A stretch of DNA of 64,000 nt from Tenacibaculum dicentrarchi (GTDB taxonomy: Bacteria; Bacteroidota; Bacteroidia; Flavobacteriales; Flavobacteriaceae): NCBI RefSeq assembly GCF_964036635.1, contig NZ_OZ038524.1:2485001-2549000 (forward strand), written 5' to 3'. The position numbers and the translations under genes were made by a program. Positions 55,737-64,000 of the stretch are shown here, in pieces (within the stretch, counting starts at the first letter, position 1; every line of letters begins with the position of its first letter). Under the pieces are notes generated by a model, which saw only the letters and a program-made list of their open reading frames with translations, was not told the origin of the DNA and did not search any database.

Positions 55737-56690
55737 TTATGCTTGTTTAAATACTTTTAATTTTTCTATTAATTTTGGCACTACCTCAAAGGCATCACCA
55801 ACAATTCCGTAATCTGCAGCTTTAAAGAAAGGCGCATCAGGATCGGTATTAATAACTACTTTTACTTTTGATGCGTTAATTCCTGCTAAATGCTGAATTG
55901 CACCAGAAATCCCAATAGCGATATATAAATTAGACGCTACAGGTTTTCCTGTTTGCCCAACGTGCTCACTGTGAGGTCGCCATCCTAAATCAGAAACTGG
56001 CTTAGAACAAGCAGTTGCTGCTCCTAAAACTGACGATAACTCTTCTATCATTCCCCAATTTTCAGGACCTTTTAAACCTCTACCTGCTGAAACTACAATA
56101 TCAGCATCAGCAATAGTTACTGTTCCGCTAGCTTTATTAATGCTTTCTGATTTTACGCCTAATTCAGGTAAAACAGCATCAAAGCTTTCGGTAGCTCCGC
56201 TTACTGGATTTTCGTGTGCTCCGTAAGAGTTTTTAGCAACACCTACTACTTTTTTATCCGTAGAAATTTCCGTATTGTTAAATCCTTTGTTCGAAAAAGC
56301 AATTCTTTTTACTGTAAACGGACTCGTGCTACTTGGCAAAGCAACTACATTTGAAGCATATCCTGCTTCTAAGGCTACTGCTACTAAAGGCGCTACGGTA
56401 AAACCGTCAATACTTGAATCTATAATTACCGTATCGGCATTTTTTGCTTGGGCAACCTGTGTTATTATTGATGCGTATGCTTTGGCATTGAATGATGCTA
56501 CATCATTTTTTACTTCCACAACTTTTTGAGCTCCGTAAGTATATAATTCAGAAGCATCGCCTGCATTTATTGTTAAAACAACCAAATCACTAGCTAATTG
56601 TTCGGCTACTTTTTTTCCGTATGAAACTACTTCAAAAGCAGTTTTTTTAAATTTCCCTTCCGATGAATCGGCAAAAACTAATACAGACAT
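55737..56690 (-). CDS. etfA: Electron transfer flavoprotein subunit alpha
   Basis: A 317-residue subunit carrying FAD in its C-terminal domain. The FAD signature is VSAGRGLKGPENWGMIEEL (about 195-213), with YIAIGISGAIQHLAGINASK further on. With EtfB it accepts electrons from acyl-CoA dehydrogenases and passes them to the quinone pool. It follows etfB by 98 bases. Confidence 0.95.
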   Translation of the reverse strand: MSVLVFADSSEGKFKKTAFEVVSYGKKVAEQLASDLVVLTINAGDASELYTYGAQKVVEVKNDVASFNAKAYASIITQVAQAKNADTVIIDSSIDGFTVAPLVAVALEAGYASNVVALPSSTSPFTVKRIAFSNKGFNNTEISTDKKVVGVAKNSYGAHENPVSGATESFDAVLPELGVKSESINKASGTVTIADADIVVSAGRGLKGPENWGMIEELSSVLGAATACSKPVSDLGWRPHSEHVGQTGKPVASNLYIAIGISGAIQHLAGINASKVKVVINTDPDAPFFKAADYGIVGDAFEVVPKLIEKLKVFKQA

Positions 56691-56788
56691 ATTTTTATAT
56701 TTTTTAATTTATCACAAAAAATGATTTTGTAACAATATGGTTTTAAAACTTGATTTTTTTTAAATGACTCTTTACTTCAAATAGATAT

Positions 56789-57526
56789 TTAAATTGCCTT
56801 TGCTTCGTTGTGTAATAAATCAATTAAAGCATCTACAGTATCTACTAATTTTACAGCGCCTTTTGCTTCAGGTTTTTCAAAGTTTTTGGTTGCTGTACTT
56901 GGCGTTGCACCTACTGATTCTACTACTGATAATGGTTTTTTACGAGCCATCATAATTCCACGCATATTGGGAATACGTAAATCTTTTTCTTCGACCATTT
57001 TTTGACCAGCAATAACCATTGGCAATACTGAAGAAACTTTTTCTTCTCCTCCGTCGATTTCTCTATTTAAAGTTACGTTTGTTCCTTCAATTTCAACACC
57101 TACACAAGAATTCACGAAATTAAAATCAAGCAAAGCCGCTAACATTCCCGGTACCATTTGCCCGTTATAATCAGCAGATTCTTTTCCTGCTAAAACCAAG
57201 TCATATGCTCCGTTTTTAACCACTTCGGCTAATTCTTTAGCCACCATAAAACCATCGGTTGGCACTGCGTTTACACGAATTGCGTTATCGGCACCAATTG
57301 CCAATGCTTTACGTAAGGTTGGCTCGCTTGAAGCTTCTCCAACGTTTACAACCGTTACAGTTGCGCCTTGTTTTTCTTTAAACCACATGGCACGAGTTAA
57401 ACTAAATTCATCGTAAGGATTTATAACATATTGAACGCCGTTTGTATCAAACTTTGTATCGTTATCAGTAAAGTTAATTTTCGAGGTAGTATCAGGTACA
57501 TGGCTAATACAAACTAATATTTTCAT
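56789..57526 (-). CDS. etfB: Electron transfer flavoprotein subunit beta
   Basis: A 245-residue partner of EtfA in the FixA/EtfB family. It starts MKILVCISHVPDTTSKINF and has the AMP-binding region and GKESADYNGQMVPGMLAALL. It has no independent flavin. The etfB-etfA pair is read right to left, ending at the terminator before the bifunctional nuclease. Confidence 0.95.
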   Translation of the reverse strand: MKILVCISHVPDTTSKINFTDNDTKFDTNGVQYVINPYDEFSLTRAMWFKEKQGATVTVVNVGEASSEPTLRKALAIGADNAIRVNAVPTDGFMVAKELAEVVKNGAYDLVLAGKESADYNGQMVPGMLAALLDFNFVNSCVGVEIEGTNVTLNREIDGGEEKVSSVLPMVIAGQKMVEEKDLRIPNMRGIMMARKKPLSVVESVGATPSTATKNFEKPEAKGAVKLVDTVDALIDLLHNEAKAI

Positions 57527-57717
57527 ATATCGTTGTTTTTAAGAAACTTAATTTTGAGCTGACAAGTTACACTTTTTTTTTAAAAATTTACTATGCGTGC
57601 ATAATAAATTTTAAAGTTAATTTTCAGCTTAGTTCAAAAAATTTTAGATAAATGTCGGTATAATAATGGCAATTATTAGCTAAAAAGTAGCAGAGTAAAA
57701 TACATTGAATTTAAAAT

Positions 57718-57759
57718 AGCAGTTAAGAACTAAAATTTGTGCTTAACTGCTGTTTTTTT
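57718..57759 (-). terminator. Hairpin downstream of the small exported-protein gene
   Basis: AGCAGTTAAG and CTTAACTGCT form a 10-bp stem with a 14-base loop, located 18-60 bases past the stop at 57777. The remaining 57527-57717 stretch before etfB is featureless. Confidence 0.6.
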
Positions 57760-57776
57760 GATGTGTAGTTTGTGTT

Positions 57777-58445
57777 TTATTGTTTAATTAGTTTCAAAAC
57801 TTTATTCTTCTTTTTTATTTTAATGAAACTATTGTTATATTCAATTAATTTATATTTTAAAATCTCACCTTTTATTGCTTTTGGAGCATTAGATCCTTGT
57901 TTTAAAAAAACCTCTATTATATAATTTTTTAATTTTGATAATTTTATATTATAAGATTCATATCCTACATCAGAAACACCTAAAACAAAGTTTTTATCTT
58001 CTTTTTTTAAATCAAAAATAGCTTTTCCATTAGAATTTACGATATACCCTTTATTTTCTTTTAAGATATAGGTCTCAGCATTAATAATTGGGTTGTTTTT
58101 AAAGTCTTTCACAACAATTTTTATAGAGATAGAACCTTTAGAATTATAATATTCTTTTATTTTATGATAACTTTTAAAACTTGGTTCAGTTAAATCATAG
58201 TTTAAAATTAAACTATCATTTTTTATTAAATAATGCCCTTTACCAAACTCATCATCTCCTAAACTTGCTCCTGAATGGTATTCAAATACTCCATTTTCAT
58301 TAAAATTAAAATAATTGTAGTGTTCTTGATAAGACATTAAATTAGTATATCTTCCAATAATTTCTTCTTGACAATAGAGTTGACTTGATAAAGAAAAAAT
58401 CCACATTATTAATATCCATTTAATCACATTTTGTTCCTTTTGCAT
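57777..58445 (-). CDS. Unrecognised exported protein with carboxypeptidase-regulatory-like domain
   Basis: A 222-residue protein from the chosen start MQKEQNVIKWILIMWIFS, which gives a signal peptide ending near the YCQEE region. The N-terminal half is beta-rich with FNFNENGVFEYHSGA, like a lipocalin-type scrap. Residues 105-190 resemble a carboxypeptidase-regulatory-like Ig domain (ISIKIVVKDFKNNPIINAET then GKAIFDLKKEDKNFVLGVSD). It overlaps the broken metallopeptidase gene by 26 bases, so the two were once co-translated or nearly so. Function unknown. Confidence 0.6.
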   Translation of the reverse strand: MQKEQNVIKWILIMWIFSLSSQLYCQEEIIGRYTNLMSYQEHYNYFNFNENGVFEYHSGASLGDDEFGKGHYLIKNDSLILNYDLTEPSFKSYHKIKEYYNSKGSISIKIVVKDFKNNPIINAETYILKENKGYIVNSNGKAIFDLKKEDKNFVLGVSDVGYESYNIKLSKLKNYIIEVFLKQGSNAPKAIKGEILKYKLIEYNNSFIKIKKKNKVLKLIKQ

Positions 58446-59982
58446 AATCATTATTCTTTTGTTCATTAACAACTATATTCGCTATTTTTTGTCTATCATT
58501 TAGCTTTGGAACTAATTTTTTAAAAGTATCTGTTTCTATAGCAATATTTCCACTTGAGTCTACTTGAAACATTCCCCCATAAGCCATAGATTTATAATAT
58601 TGCCAACCAAGATTTCCGCCTGTCCCATCTTTTTTATCCCAATCATATAAAGAATATGCCATAGCTTCTATATATTTTCCCATAAAATTATGATGAAAAT
58701 TATTAGTTCCAATAACATACCCATTATCTTCTGCATATTTATCCATTTTTTGCCTTAATGACATGCTATTAAAAGAAAAAGGGCTTGAATATAAAAGATT
58801 TAAATAAGCATGTAAACCTTCATTGAATCATTGTTCTAGCAATAGATAGTTCAGTTGCATTGGAGAGGTATCCATTTCCAATTGTAATTGTAGTACCAAA
58901 TGTGTTAGCATTTGAGTCACCCGTTTCACCATTTTGAATTGTTAAATGGATATTCTTACTATTATTAAATAAGTTCAAAATTATTTTTGAAAGATTTAAA
59001 GAAGTAGAAGTGTTTGGTATTTGAACATTAGGTTTTAAAGGATGATCTTTATATAGCCCACTTTCTAATTCTGTAAAAATACTTTTAGCGCAAGGGTTCG
59101 TAAGCTTATTAATAATCTTATCATCATCCTCTAGACAATTTCCATAATAATCTTGATAACCATTCCCATTATCACAAGGTGTTTTTTGACAACCATGAAC
59201 AGAATCATTACAAGGAAATACATTAACATAATTGTTATAATTAGCGGGTTGATGATTTGAAGAACTTCCACCATAATTAGAATTAGAGCTAGAACTAAAA
59301 CTATAAGAATATGCACTAGGTCCTGTAGGAATAGGAGTAGTTATAGTATAATTAGAAGAGCTTCCACTTCCACCTATAATAACTTCATCTAATTCATTAT
59401 CACAAAAAATATCAGGAGCGGCATTTTCATCACAATCAGGTTCAGGATTACGAAATTGAAGAGTACTTTTCTTTTTAATCCGCTTAATAAATCTAGTTTT
59501 AAATAGTCCATTTTTTAATCTATAGCCATTAATAAAATCTCCATTTAGATCATTAATACTTAGTATTCCTGTAAAATTTTCAGAAGATGTATTTTTATCA
59601 GGAATCAAACTTATTAATACTTTAATGGTATTATTATTTTGACTAATAAGTATTACTTTTGAAGTAATATTTTTATACTTTGTTTTAGCAGGTATAATAG
59701 TCGTAAGTTCATTGGTGTTTTTTATTTTTTGTTTTTGAATCTTAGAAAAATCTAATTTTAAATTTAACTTGTCTTTTCTACTAGATTTTGAAGCAAAGTT
59801 ATAGCTCTTTTTAAAATTAGAAATTTCATCAAAAGATACGGTTTTATATAGAAAGTTGTCTAATGTCTGATTTTCAATTTTAAAATTTCTTCATTTTCAC
59901 AGCTCCATAAAAATAAGGAAATACTAAAACATAGTAGCCCTGCTTTTAAAACTTTTTCAATTTTGTTTTTTCTTGTTTTCAT
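58420..59982 (-). pseudogene. Lipoprotein zinc-metallopeptidase gene broken by two frameshifts
   Basis: Reading the minus strand from 59982 gives a lipoprotein signal ending SISLFLWSCENEE (lipobox Cys), then a stop after about 41 codons. One base appears missing near 59885: with it, the frame continues IENQTLDNFLYKTVSFDEI through 59608 and into the long Ser/Asn/Tyr-rich linker and the conserved NPCAKSIFTELESGLYKDH. A second break lies at 58823-58824, where ATTCAATGAAGG should read ATTCATGAAGG. Removing one A restores TMIHEGLHAYLN, an HExxH zinc motif, leading into SFNSMSLRQKMDKYAED and the C-terminal part to 58420. The two shifts cancel, so an intact product would have 520 residues. I recall such exported zincin-like proteins as common in Tenacibaculum-type genomes. 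Confidence 0.8.
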
Positions 59983-60109
59983 ATATTAAATTTTACACGA
60001 ATATATATATCATCATATTCAGATAAAAAATTACAAATAGTATATTTCAAATAACAAGTTAAAGATAGAACAATGATTTGTTTATCCTTAAAAACCTATT
60101 TGTTATTTC

Positions 60110-60126
60110 TATTTTTGTTATTTTTG
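60110..60126 (+). promoter_or_regulatory. Tandem -7 promoter boxes (two TATTTTTG) before pdhB
   Basis: TATTTTTG occurs at 60110-60117 and again at 60119-60126. A TTG at 60100-60102 is 16 bases before the second box. The ATG is 31 bases after the second box. Confidence 0.5.
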
Positions 60127-60157
60127 CTATATTGATAAACAACTACGAATATAAGGT

Positions 60158-61141
60158 ATGAAAACTATACAATTTAGAGAGGCTATTTGTGAGGCCATGA
60201 GTGAAGAAATGCGAAGAGATGAAAGCATTTACTTAATGGGTGAAGAAGTAGCTGAATATAACGGAGCCTACAAGGCTTCTAAAGGAATGCTAGATGAATT
60301 TGGTGCAAAAAGAGTTATTGATACTCCTATTGCAGAGTTAGGTTTTGGTGGTATTGCAGTTGGATCGGCAATGAACGGAAATCGTCCAATTGTTGAATAC
60401 ATGACTTTTAACTTCTCTTTAGTTGGTATTGATCAAATTATCAATAACGCAGCTAAAATTCGCCAAATGTCAGGTGGTCAATTTAATTGTCCTATCGTTT
60501 TTCGTGGACCAACAGGTGCTGCAGGACAATTAGGAGCAACACACTCACAAGCTTTTGAAAACTGGTTTGCAAATACTCCTGGTTTAAAAGTTATCGTTCC
60601 TTCTAATCCTTATGATGCGAAAGGTTTACTTAAAGCTGCTATTCGTGATGATGATCCAGTAATTTTTATGGAATCAGAACAAATGTATGGTGATAAAATG
60701 GAAGTTCCTGAAGGAGAATATATTATCCCTATTGGAGTTGCTGACATTAAAAGAGCTGGTACAGATGTTACTGTTGTTTCTTTTGGAAAAATTATAAAAG
60801 AAGCATATAAAGCTGCTGATGAATTAGCAAAAGAAGGTATTTCTGTTGAAGTTATTGATTTACGTACCGTTCGTCCAATGGATCATAAAACTATTTTAGA
60901 ATCTGTAAAGAAAACTAATAGATTAGTTATTTTAGAAGAAGCATGGCCTTTTGGAAGTATTTCATCAGAAATTACCTTTAGAATACAAGATGAAGCATTT
61001 GATTATTTAGATGCGCCTATCAAAAGAATTACCACTGCCGATACTCCAGCGCCATATTCTCCTGTTTTATTAGCGGAATGGATGCCAAATGCTAACGATG
61101 TTATTAAAGCAGTAAAAGATGTATTATATATTAACAAGTAA
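60158..61141 (+). CDS. pdhB: Pyruvate dehydrogenase E1 component, beta subunit
   Basis: A 327-residue subunit that with the alpha subunit decarboxylates pyruvate on thiamine diphosphate. The N-terminal half starts KTIQFREAICEAMSEEMRRD and holds the conserved Glu contact near MGEEVAEYNGAYKASKG. Other landmarks are the RGPTGAAGQLGATHSQ segment and the C-terminal VEVIDLRTVRPMDHKTIL domain. The alpha subunit and E2 are not in the window. A terminator follows. The divergent neighbour is the metallopeptidase pseudogene. Confidence 0.96.
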   Translation: MKTIQFREAICEAMSEEMRRDESIYLMGEEVAEYNGAYKASKGMLDEFGAKRVIDTPIAELGFGGIAVGSAMNGNRPIVEYMTFNFSLVGIDQIINNAAKIRQMSGGQFNCPIVFRGPTGAAGQLGATHSQAFENWFANTPGLKVIVPSNPYDAKGLLKAAIRDDDPVIFMESEQMYGDKMEVPEGEYIIPIGVADIKRAGTDVTVVSFGKIIKEAYKAADELAKEGISVEVIDLRTVRPMDHKTILESVKKTNRLVILEEAWPFGSISSEITFRIQDEAFDYLDAPIKRITTADTPAPYSPVLLAEWMPNANDVIKAVKDVLYINK

Positions 61142-61187
61142 TTGTTGATAAGTTCAATACCATTTTAGGTATATTTGAATAATAAAT

Positions 61188-61220
61188 AAATCCTTTTGGC
61201 TGCTGTCAAAAGGATTTTTT
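61188..61220 (+). terminator. pdhB terminator
   Basis: AAATCCTTTTG and CAAAAGGATTT form an 11-bp stem with an 8-base loop followed by T6. The next gene starts 13 bases later. Confidence 0.85.
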
Positions 61221-61233
61221 AGTAAAGAAAAAG

Positions 61234-63738
61234 ATGAAAAAAAAGCTATTAATACTTCTACTACTCGCAACCAATATTTTATACGCACAACTTACATTAC
61301 AAGGTACAGTTATTGATGAATTTAACAATCCGATGCCTTTTGTTAGTGTTTATTTAAAAAACACTGTTCAAGGAACTACAACCAATAATAAGGGTGAATT
61401 TTATCTGAAAACAAAAAAGAAAAAAGGCGTATTAGAAATTTCTTTTGTTGGGTTTCAAACCCAAACCCTACCAGTAAATCAGCAAACAAAAAACTTAAAA
61501 ATTATCATCAAAGAAGATGCTAACGAACTTGATGAGGTCATTATTGTTACCAAACCTAAAAAACGCTTAAAGAAAAAAGAAAATCCTGCATATAAAATTT
61601 TAAAAGAAATTTGGAAACGAAAACGAAAAAATGGGCTTGATTTAGTCGATTATTATCAATATAAAAAACACAGTACCACCGAAATTGGGCTGAATAATTT
61701 AGATACCACCTTTTTAAAAAGAATCTTTAAAAAACAATATAAAGAAACGCTAAATAAGGTAAAATATGATAGTGATGGTGTTAATTACTACATTCCTATT
61801 TATATCAAAGAACAAGTTTCAAAGGTTTATGGAAACAATAAAAACAAAACTCTTAGAGAAGATATTGAAGCCGAAAAAATAGAAGGTTTAGGTGCAGAAG
61901 GCTTTGTTTTTAATCGAATTGCCAATACTTTTGAAGAAATTGACATCTTTAAAAATAACATCACTCTGTTAGATAAATCATTTGTTAGCCCTTTGTCTAG
62001 CGATGGTTTTGCTACCTACGATTACGTTTTATACGACAGTATTATTAAAAATAATAAAAAATTATACAATATTTATTTCTTTCCTATTAGAGATGGCGAT
62101 TTGGCTTTTCAAGGAAATTTTTGGGTTACCGATACCGCTTTTTCTATCAACAAAATAAAAATGAAAGTCCACGAAAGTATCAATCTTAATTTTGTGCGAA
62201 GTTTATCTTTTGAAAAAGAATTTAAAGTAAAAAATGATAGTATTTATATTTCCACTAAAAATGGATACGAAGGTGATTTTACGGTCATCGATAAAAGTGA
62301 TAAAAATAAAGGATTAACGGTTAAAAAAAACACTATCCTAAATAAACACCTATTAAATAAACCGTTAGCGGAAAGTTTTTACCTACAAAAACGCCTAAAA
62401 ATAAAGCCAAATCAATATAAAAAGGAAGCTAGTTACTGGAATTCAAAACAAAATGATGATAAAAAATCAACCTATAAACTAATTCAAGAGGTTAAAGAAA
62501 TAAAGCAAATAAAAAATATTACAGGGCTTATTAATATGCTTGCAAGTGGCTATGTTGATACTAAATATGGTATTCAGTTCGGTTCGTTATGGAACATTCT
62601 AGGAAACAATCAAGTGGAAGGATATCGGATAAAATTTGGCTTTAGAACCTATAAATCAAGAGAAGATAGGTTTCGTTTAAAAGCGCACTTAGCCTATGGT
62701 TTGAAAGATAAAAAAATAAAATACGGCGCAGAAGCACGTTATCTTTTGTCATACACACCACGAATTTCGGTAGGAGTGGCATATCAAAAAGACATTGAAC
62801 AATTAGGGAGTGTTTTACTAAATACTTCGCAACTCTTAGGAGGAAGTATCGGAACGGGCGGATTGCTTTCAAGAGGTGATAATTTCTTTTTATCTAAAGT
62901 TGAAAAAATAGCCACTAATTTTGATTATCAGCTACAAAAAAACCTGCATATCGGTATTAATTTTGCCCACTCGAAAATACAATCGGCTTCTCCTGTTGAT
63001 TTTTCAATCAATTATAAGGATGAAAATAACATCATACAGTCTCAAATAACCGACGTAACCTCCAGCCCTTATATTTCATTTACACCTGGAAGATATGTGT
63101 ACGGACTAGGTGTTCAAAGGAGTTTTGGAGGAGGTATATACCCTACTTTTATTCTAAATTATCGCCGAGGATATAAAGGTTTTTTTAACGGATCTCATAA
63201 TTATGACAAACTGCAATTCAAATATAATCAGCCTATATTGTTAGGTAAATTCGGTATTTTTAATGCGACTTTTGAAGCTGGAAAAACATTCGGAACTGTG
63301 CCAATTGCCTTGCTAAATGTTATTCCAGCAAATCAAACTTTTACCTTGGTTGAAAATACCTTTGCTTTGTTAAATTACTACGATTTTGTCACAGATAAAT
63401 ATGTAGCATCGCATTTTGAACACAATTTTAACGGTTTTATTTTAAATAGAATTCCGTTATTAAATAAATTAAAACTGCGAAGTTTGCTCACTTTTAGAGC
63501 CGCTTACGGAACTATTTCTGATAAAAATATTGCTGCTAACAAATCGAATATTAATTACAACGCTCCTAATAAAGTGTATTATGAATATGGCGTTGGATTA
63601 GACAATATTGGGTACGGAAACTTACGTTTTTTACGAATCGATGCTATTTGGAGAAGCAATTACACGCCACCAGCAGGTTCAATAATAGCGCCAACACCAA
63701 AATTTTCAATACGTTTGGCAATAAAACCAAGCCTTTAA
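61234..63738 (+). CDS. DUF5686/carboxypeptidase-regulatory-like outer-membrane protein
   Basis: An 834-residue exported protein: signal peptide (MKKKLLILLLLATNILYAQ), carboxypeptidase-regulatory-like domain (about 20-100, LTLQGTVIDEFNNPMPFVSV), then the DUF5686 region (about 115-834, NPAYKILKEIWKRKRKNG onward). The C-terminal 350 residues look like barrel strands, ending RLAIKPSL. It has no TonB plug, so it is not a receptor. Function is unknown; the family is widespread in Bacteroidota. Confidence 0.88.
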   Translation: MKKKLLILLLLATNILYAQLTLQGTVIDEFNNPMPFVSVYLKNTVQGTTTNNKGEFYLKTKKKKGVLEISFVGFQTQTLPVNQQTKNLKIIIKEDANELDEVIIVTKPKKRLKKKENPAYKILKEIWKRKRKNGLDLVDYYQYKKHSTTEIGLNNLDTTFLKRIFKKQYKETLNKVKYDSDGVNYYIPIYIKEQVSKVYGNNKNKTLREDIEAEKIEGLGAEGFVFNRIANTFEEIDIFKNNITLLDKSFVSPLSSDGFATYDYVLYDSIIKNNKKLYNIYFFPIRDGDLAFQGNFWVTDTAFSINKIKMKVHESINLNFVRSLSFEKEFKVKNDSIYISTKNGYEGDFTVIDKSDKNKGLTVKKNTILNKHLLNKPLAESFYLQKRLKIKPNQYKKEASYWNSKQNDDKKSTYKLIQEVKEIKQIKNITGLINMLASGYVDTKYGIQFGSLWNILGNNQVEGYRIKFGFRTYKSREDRFRLKAHLAYGLKDKKIKYGAEARYLLSYTPRISVGVAYQKDIEQLGSVLLNTSQLLGGSIGTGGLLSRGDNFFLSKVEKIATNFDYQLQKNLHIGINFAHSKIQSASPVDFSINYKDENNIIQSQITDVTSSPYISFTPGRYVYGLGVQRSFGGGIYPTFILNYRRGYKGFFNGSHNYDKLQFKYNQPILLGKFGIFNATFEAGKTFGTVPIALLNVIPANQTFTLVENTFALLNYYDFVTDKYVASHFEHNFNGFILNRIPLLNKLKLRSLLTFRAAYGTISDKNIAANKSNINYNAPNKVYYEYGVGLDNIGYGNLRFLRIDAIWRSNYTPPAGSIIAPTPKFSIRLAIKPSL

Positions 63739-63817
63739 AAACATACAGTAATACCTTTTATAAATCGATTTAATAATAAGATAACGTTATTTTTTATTTA
63801 AAATGACAATAAATTAT

Positions 63818-63825
63818 TACTTTTG
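63818..63825 (+). promoter_or_regulatory. -7 promoter box (TACTTTTG) for ppa
   Basis: TACTTTTG lies 34 bases upstream of the ATG at 63860. Confidence 0.5.
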
Positions 63826-63859
63826 CAATCCGATTTTTAGAAACGAAGAAAAGATATAT

Positions 63860-64000
63860 ATGACTTCAAAAGAGAAAAAGACAGTTGATGTTTTAATTGA
63901 AATACCTAAAGGAAGTAGAAATAAATACGAATACGATTTTGATTTAGGAAAAATCCGTTTCGATAGAATGTTGTTTTCATCAATGATGTACCCTGGTGAT
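63860..64000 (+). CDS. ppa: Inorganic pyrophosphatase, N-terminal part only
   Basis: Family I pyrophosphatase splits pyrophosphate to drive biosynthesis. The first 47 codons read MTSKEKKTVDVLIEIPKGSR and then NKYEYDFDLGKIRFDR, ending MMYPGD at the window edge. The IPKGSRNKYEYD segment holds the first conserved Lys and Glu of the active site. The rest of the gene is outside the window. Confidence 0.93.
   Translation, partial: MTSKEKKTVDVLIEIPKGSRNKYEYDFDLGKIRFDRMLFSSMMYPGD

Noticed and set aside
1..64000. CRISPR array, insertion sequence, prophage or rRNA genes
   Set aside because: No regularly spaced direct repeats, transposase, integrase, phage structural genes or rRNA sequence were seen.

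Overview
The window is AT-rich chromosomal DNA of a marine-type flavobacterium (Bacteroidota, Flavobacteriaceae; a Tenacibaculum- or Polaribacter-like genome is my best guess). The evidence is a gliding-motility ABC ATPase (GldA), an IPExxxVDY-family gene between rnc and pyk, a TonB-dependent receptor with an N-terminal carboxypeptidase-regulatory domain, a DUF5686 protein, a DnaE polymerase with a fused N-terminal exonuclease, and many Bacteroidota-type promoter boxes (TANNTTTG, in the best cases with an upstream TTG). Most of the window is ordinary core genome.

Layout: 1-1.7 kb sugar genes (partial galE, DegT-family aminotransferase); 1.9-4 kb Lrp-type regulator convergent with an NhaC antiporter; 4.2-8.7 kb putative porin, RNase HII, nucleoid-associated protein, PhnA-like protein; 9.2-10.6 kb rimM-rpsP and a cold-shock protein; 10.9-16.6 kb dnaE with a coupled small gene, CvpA and an unknown gene; 16.7-25.1 kb TlpA-like thioredoxin lipid/envelope protein, YraN, LD-carboxypeptidase, a DUF4198/TonB receptor pair and metG; 25.2-28.9 kb tex, YitT protein, a short ssb. 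An accessory patch (29.3-31.7 kb) holds two unrecognised genes separated by a 150-base structured element. From 31.8 kb come a Zn-ribbon protein, then the fatty-acid/RNA operon acpP-fabF-rnc-IPExxxVDY-pyk, purN, RNase H1, dodecin, mscS, tsaB and a TolC-type protein.

The 42.4-47.4 kb block is a minus-strand respiratory operon: heme O synthase, two cytochrome oxidase subunit III-type proteins, subunit IV, a thioredoxin-like membrane protein, SCO, DUF420 and a small Cys-containing membrane protein. Subunits I and II are not in the window. Next are tRNA-Gly and two tRNA-Leu(UAA), purine nucleoside phosphorylase, an M20 dipeptidase, tRNA-Leu(UAG), gldA, the thymidylate pair folA/thyA, a nucleoside transporter with an unusual N-terminal domain, a bifunctional nuclease and etfBA. 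Between etfB and pdhB sits a second accessory patch with a lipoprotein metallopeptidase gene broken by two single-base frameshifts, one of them inside the HExxH zinc motif codons. The window ends with pdhB, a DUF5686 protein and the start of inorganic pyrophosphatase.

The most unusual non-coding content is a roughly 95-100 base repeat in three intergenic copies (8.8, 27.4 and 39.0 kb), a second REP-like hairpin family (7.9 and 38.8 kb), and the nested inverted-repeat element at 29.68-29.83 kb. I saw no CRISPR array, insertion sequence, prophage or rRNA operon.
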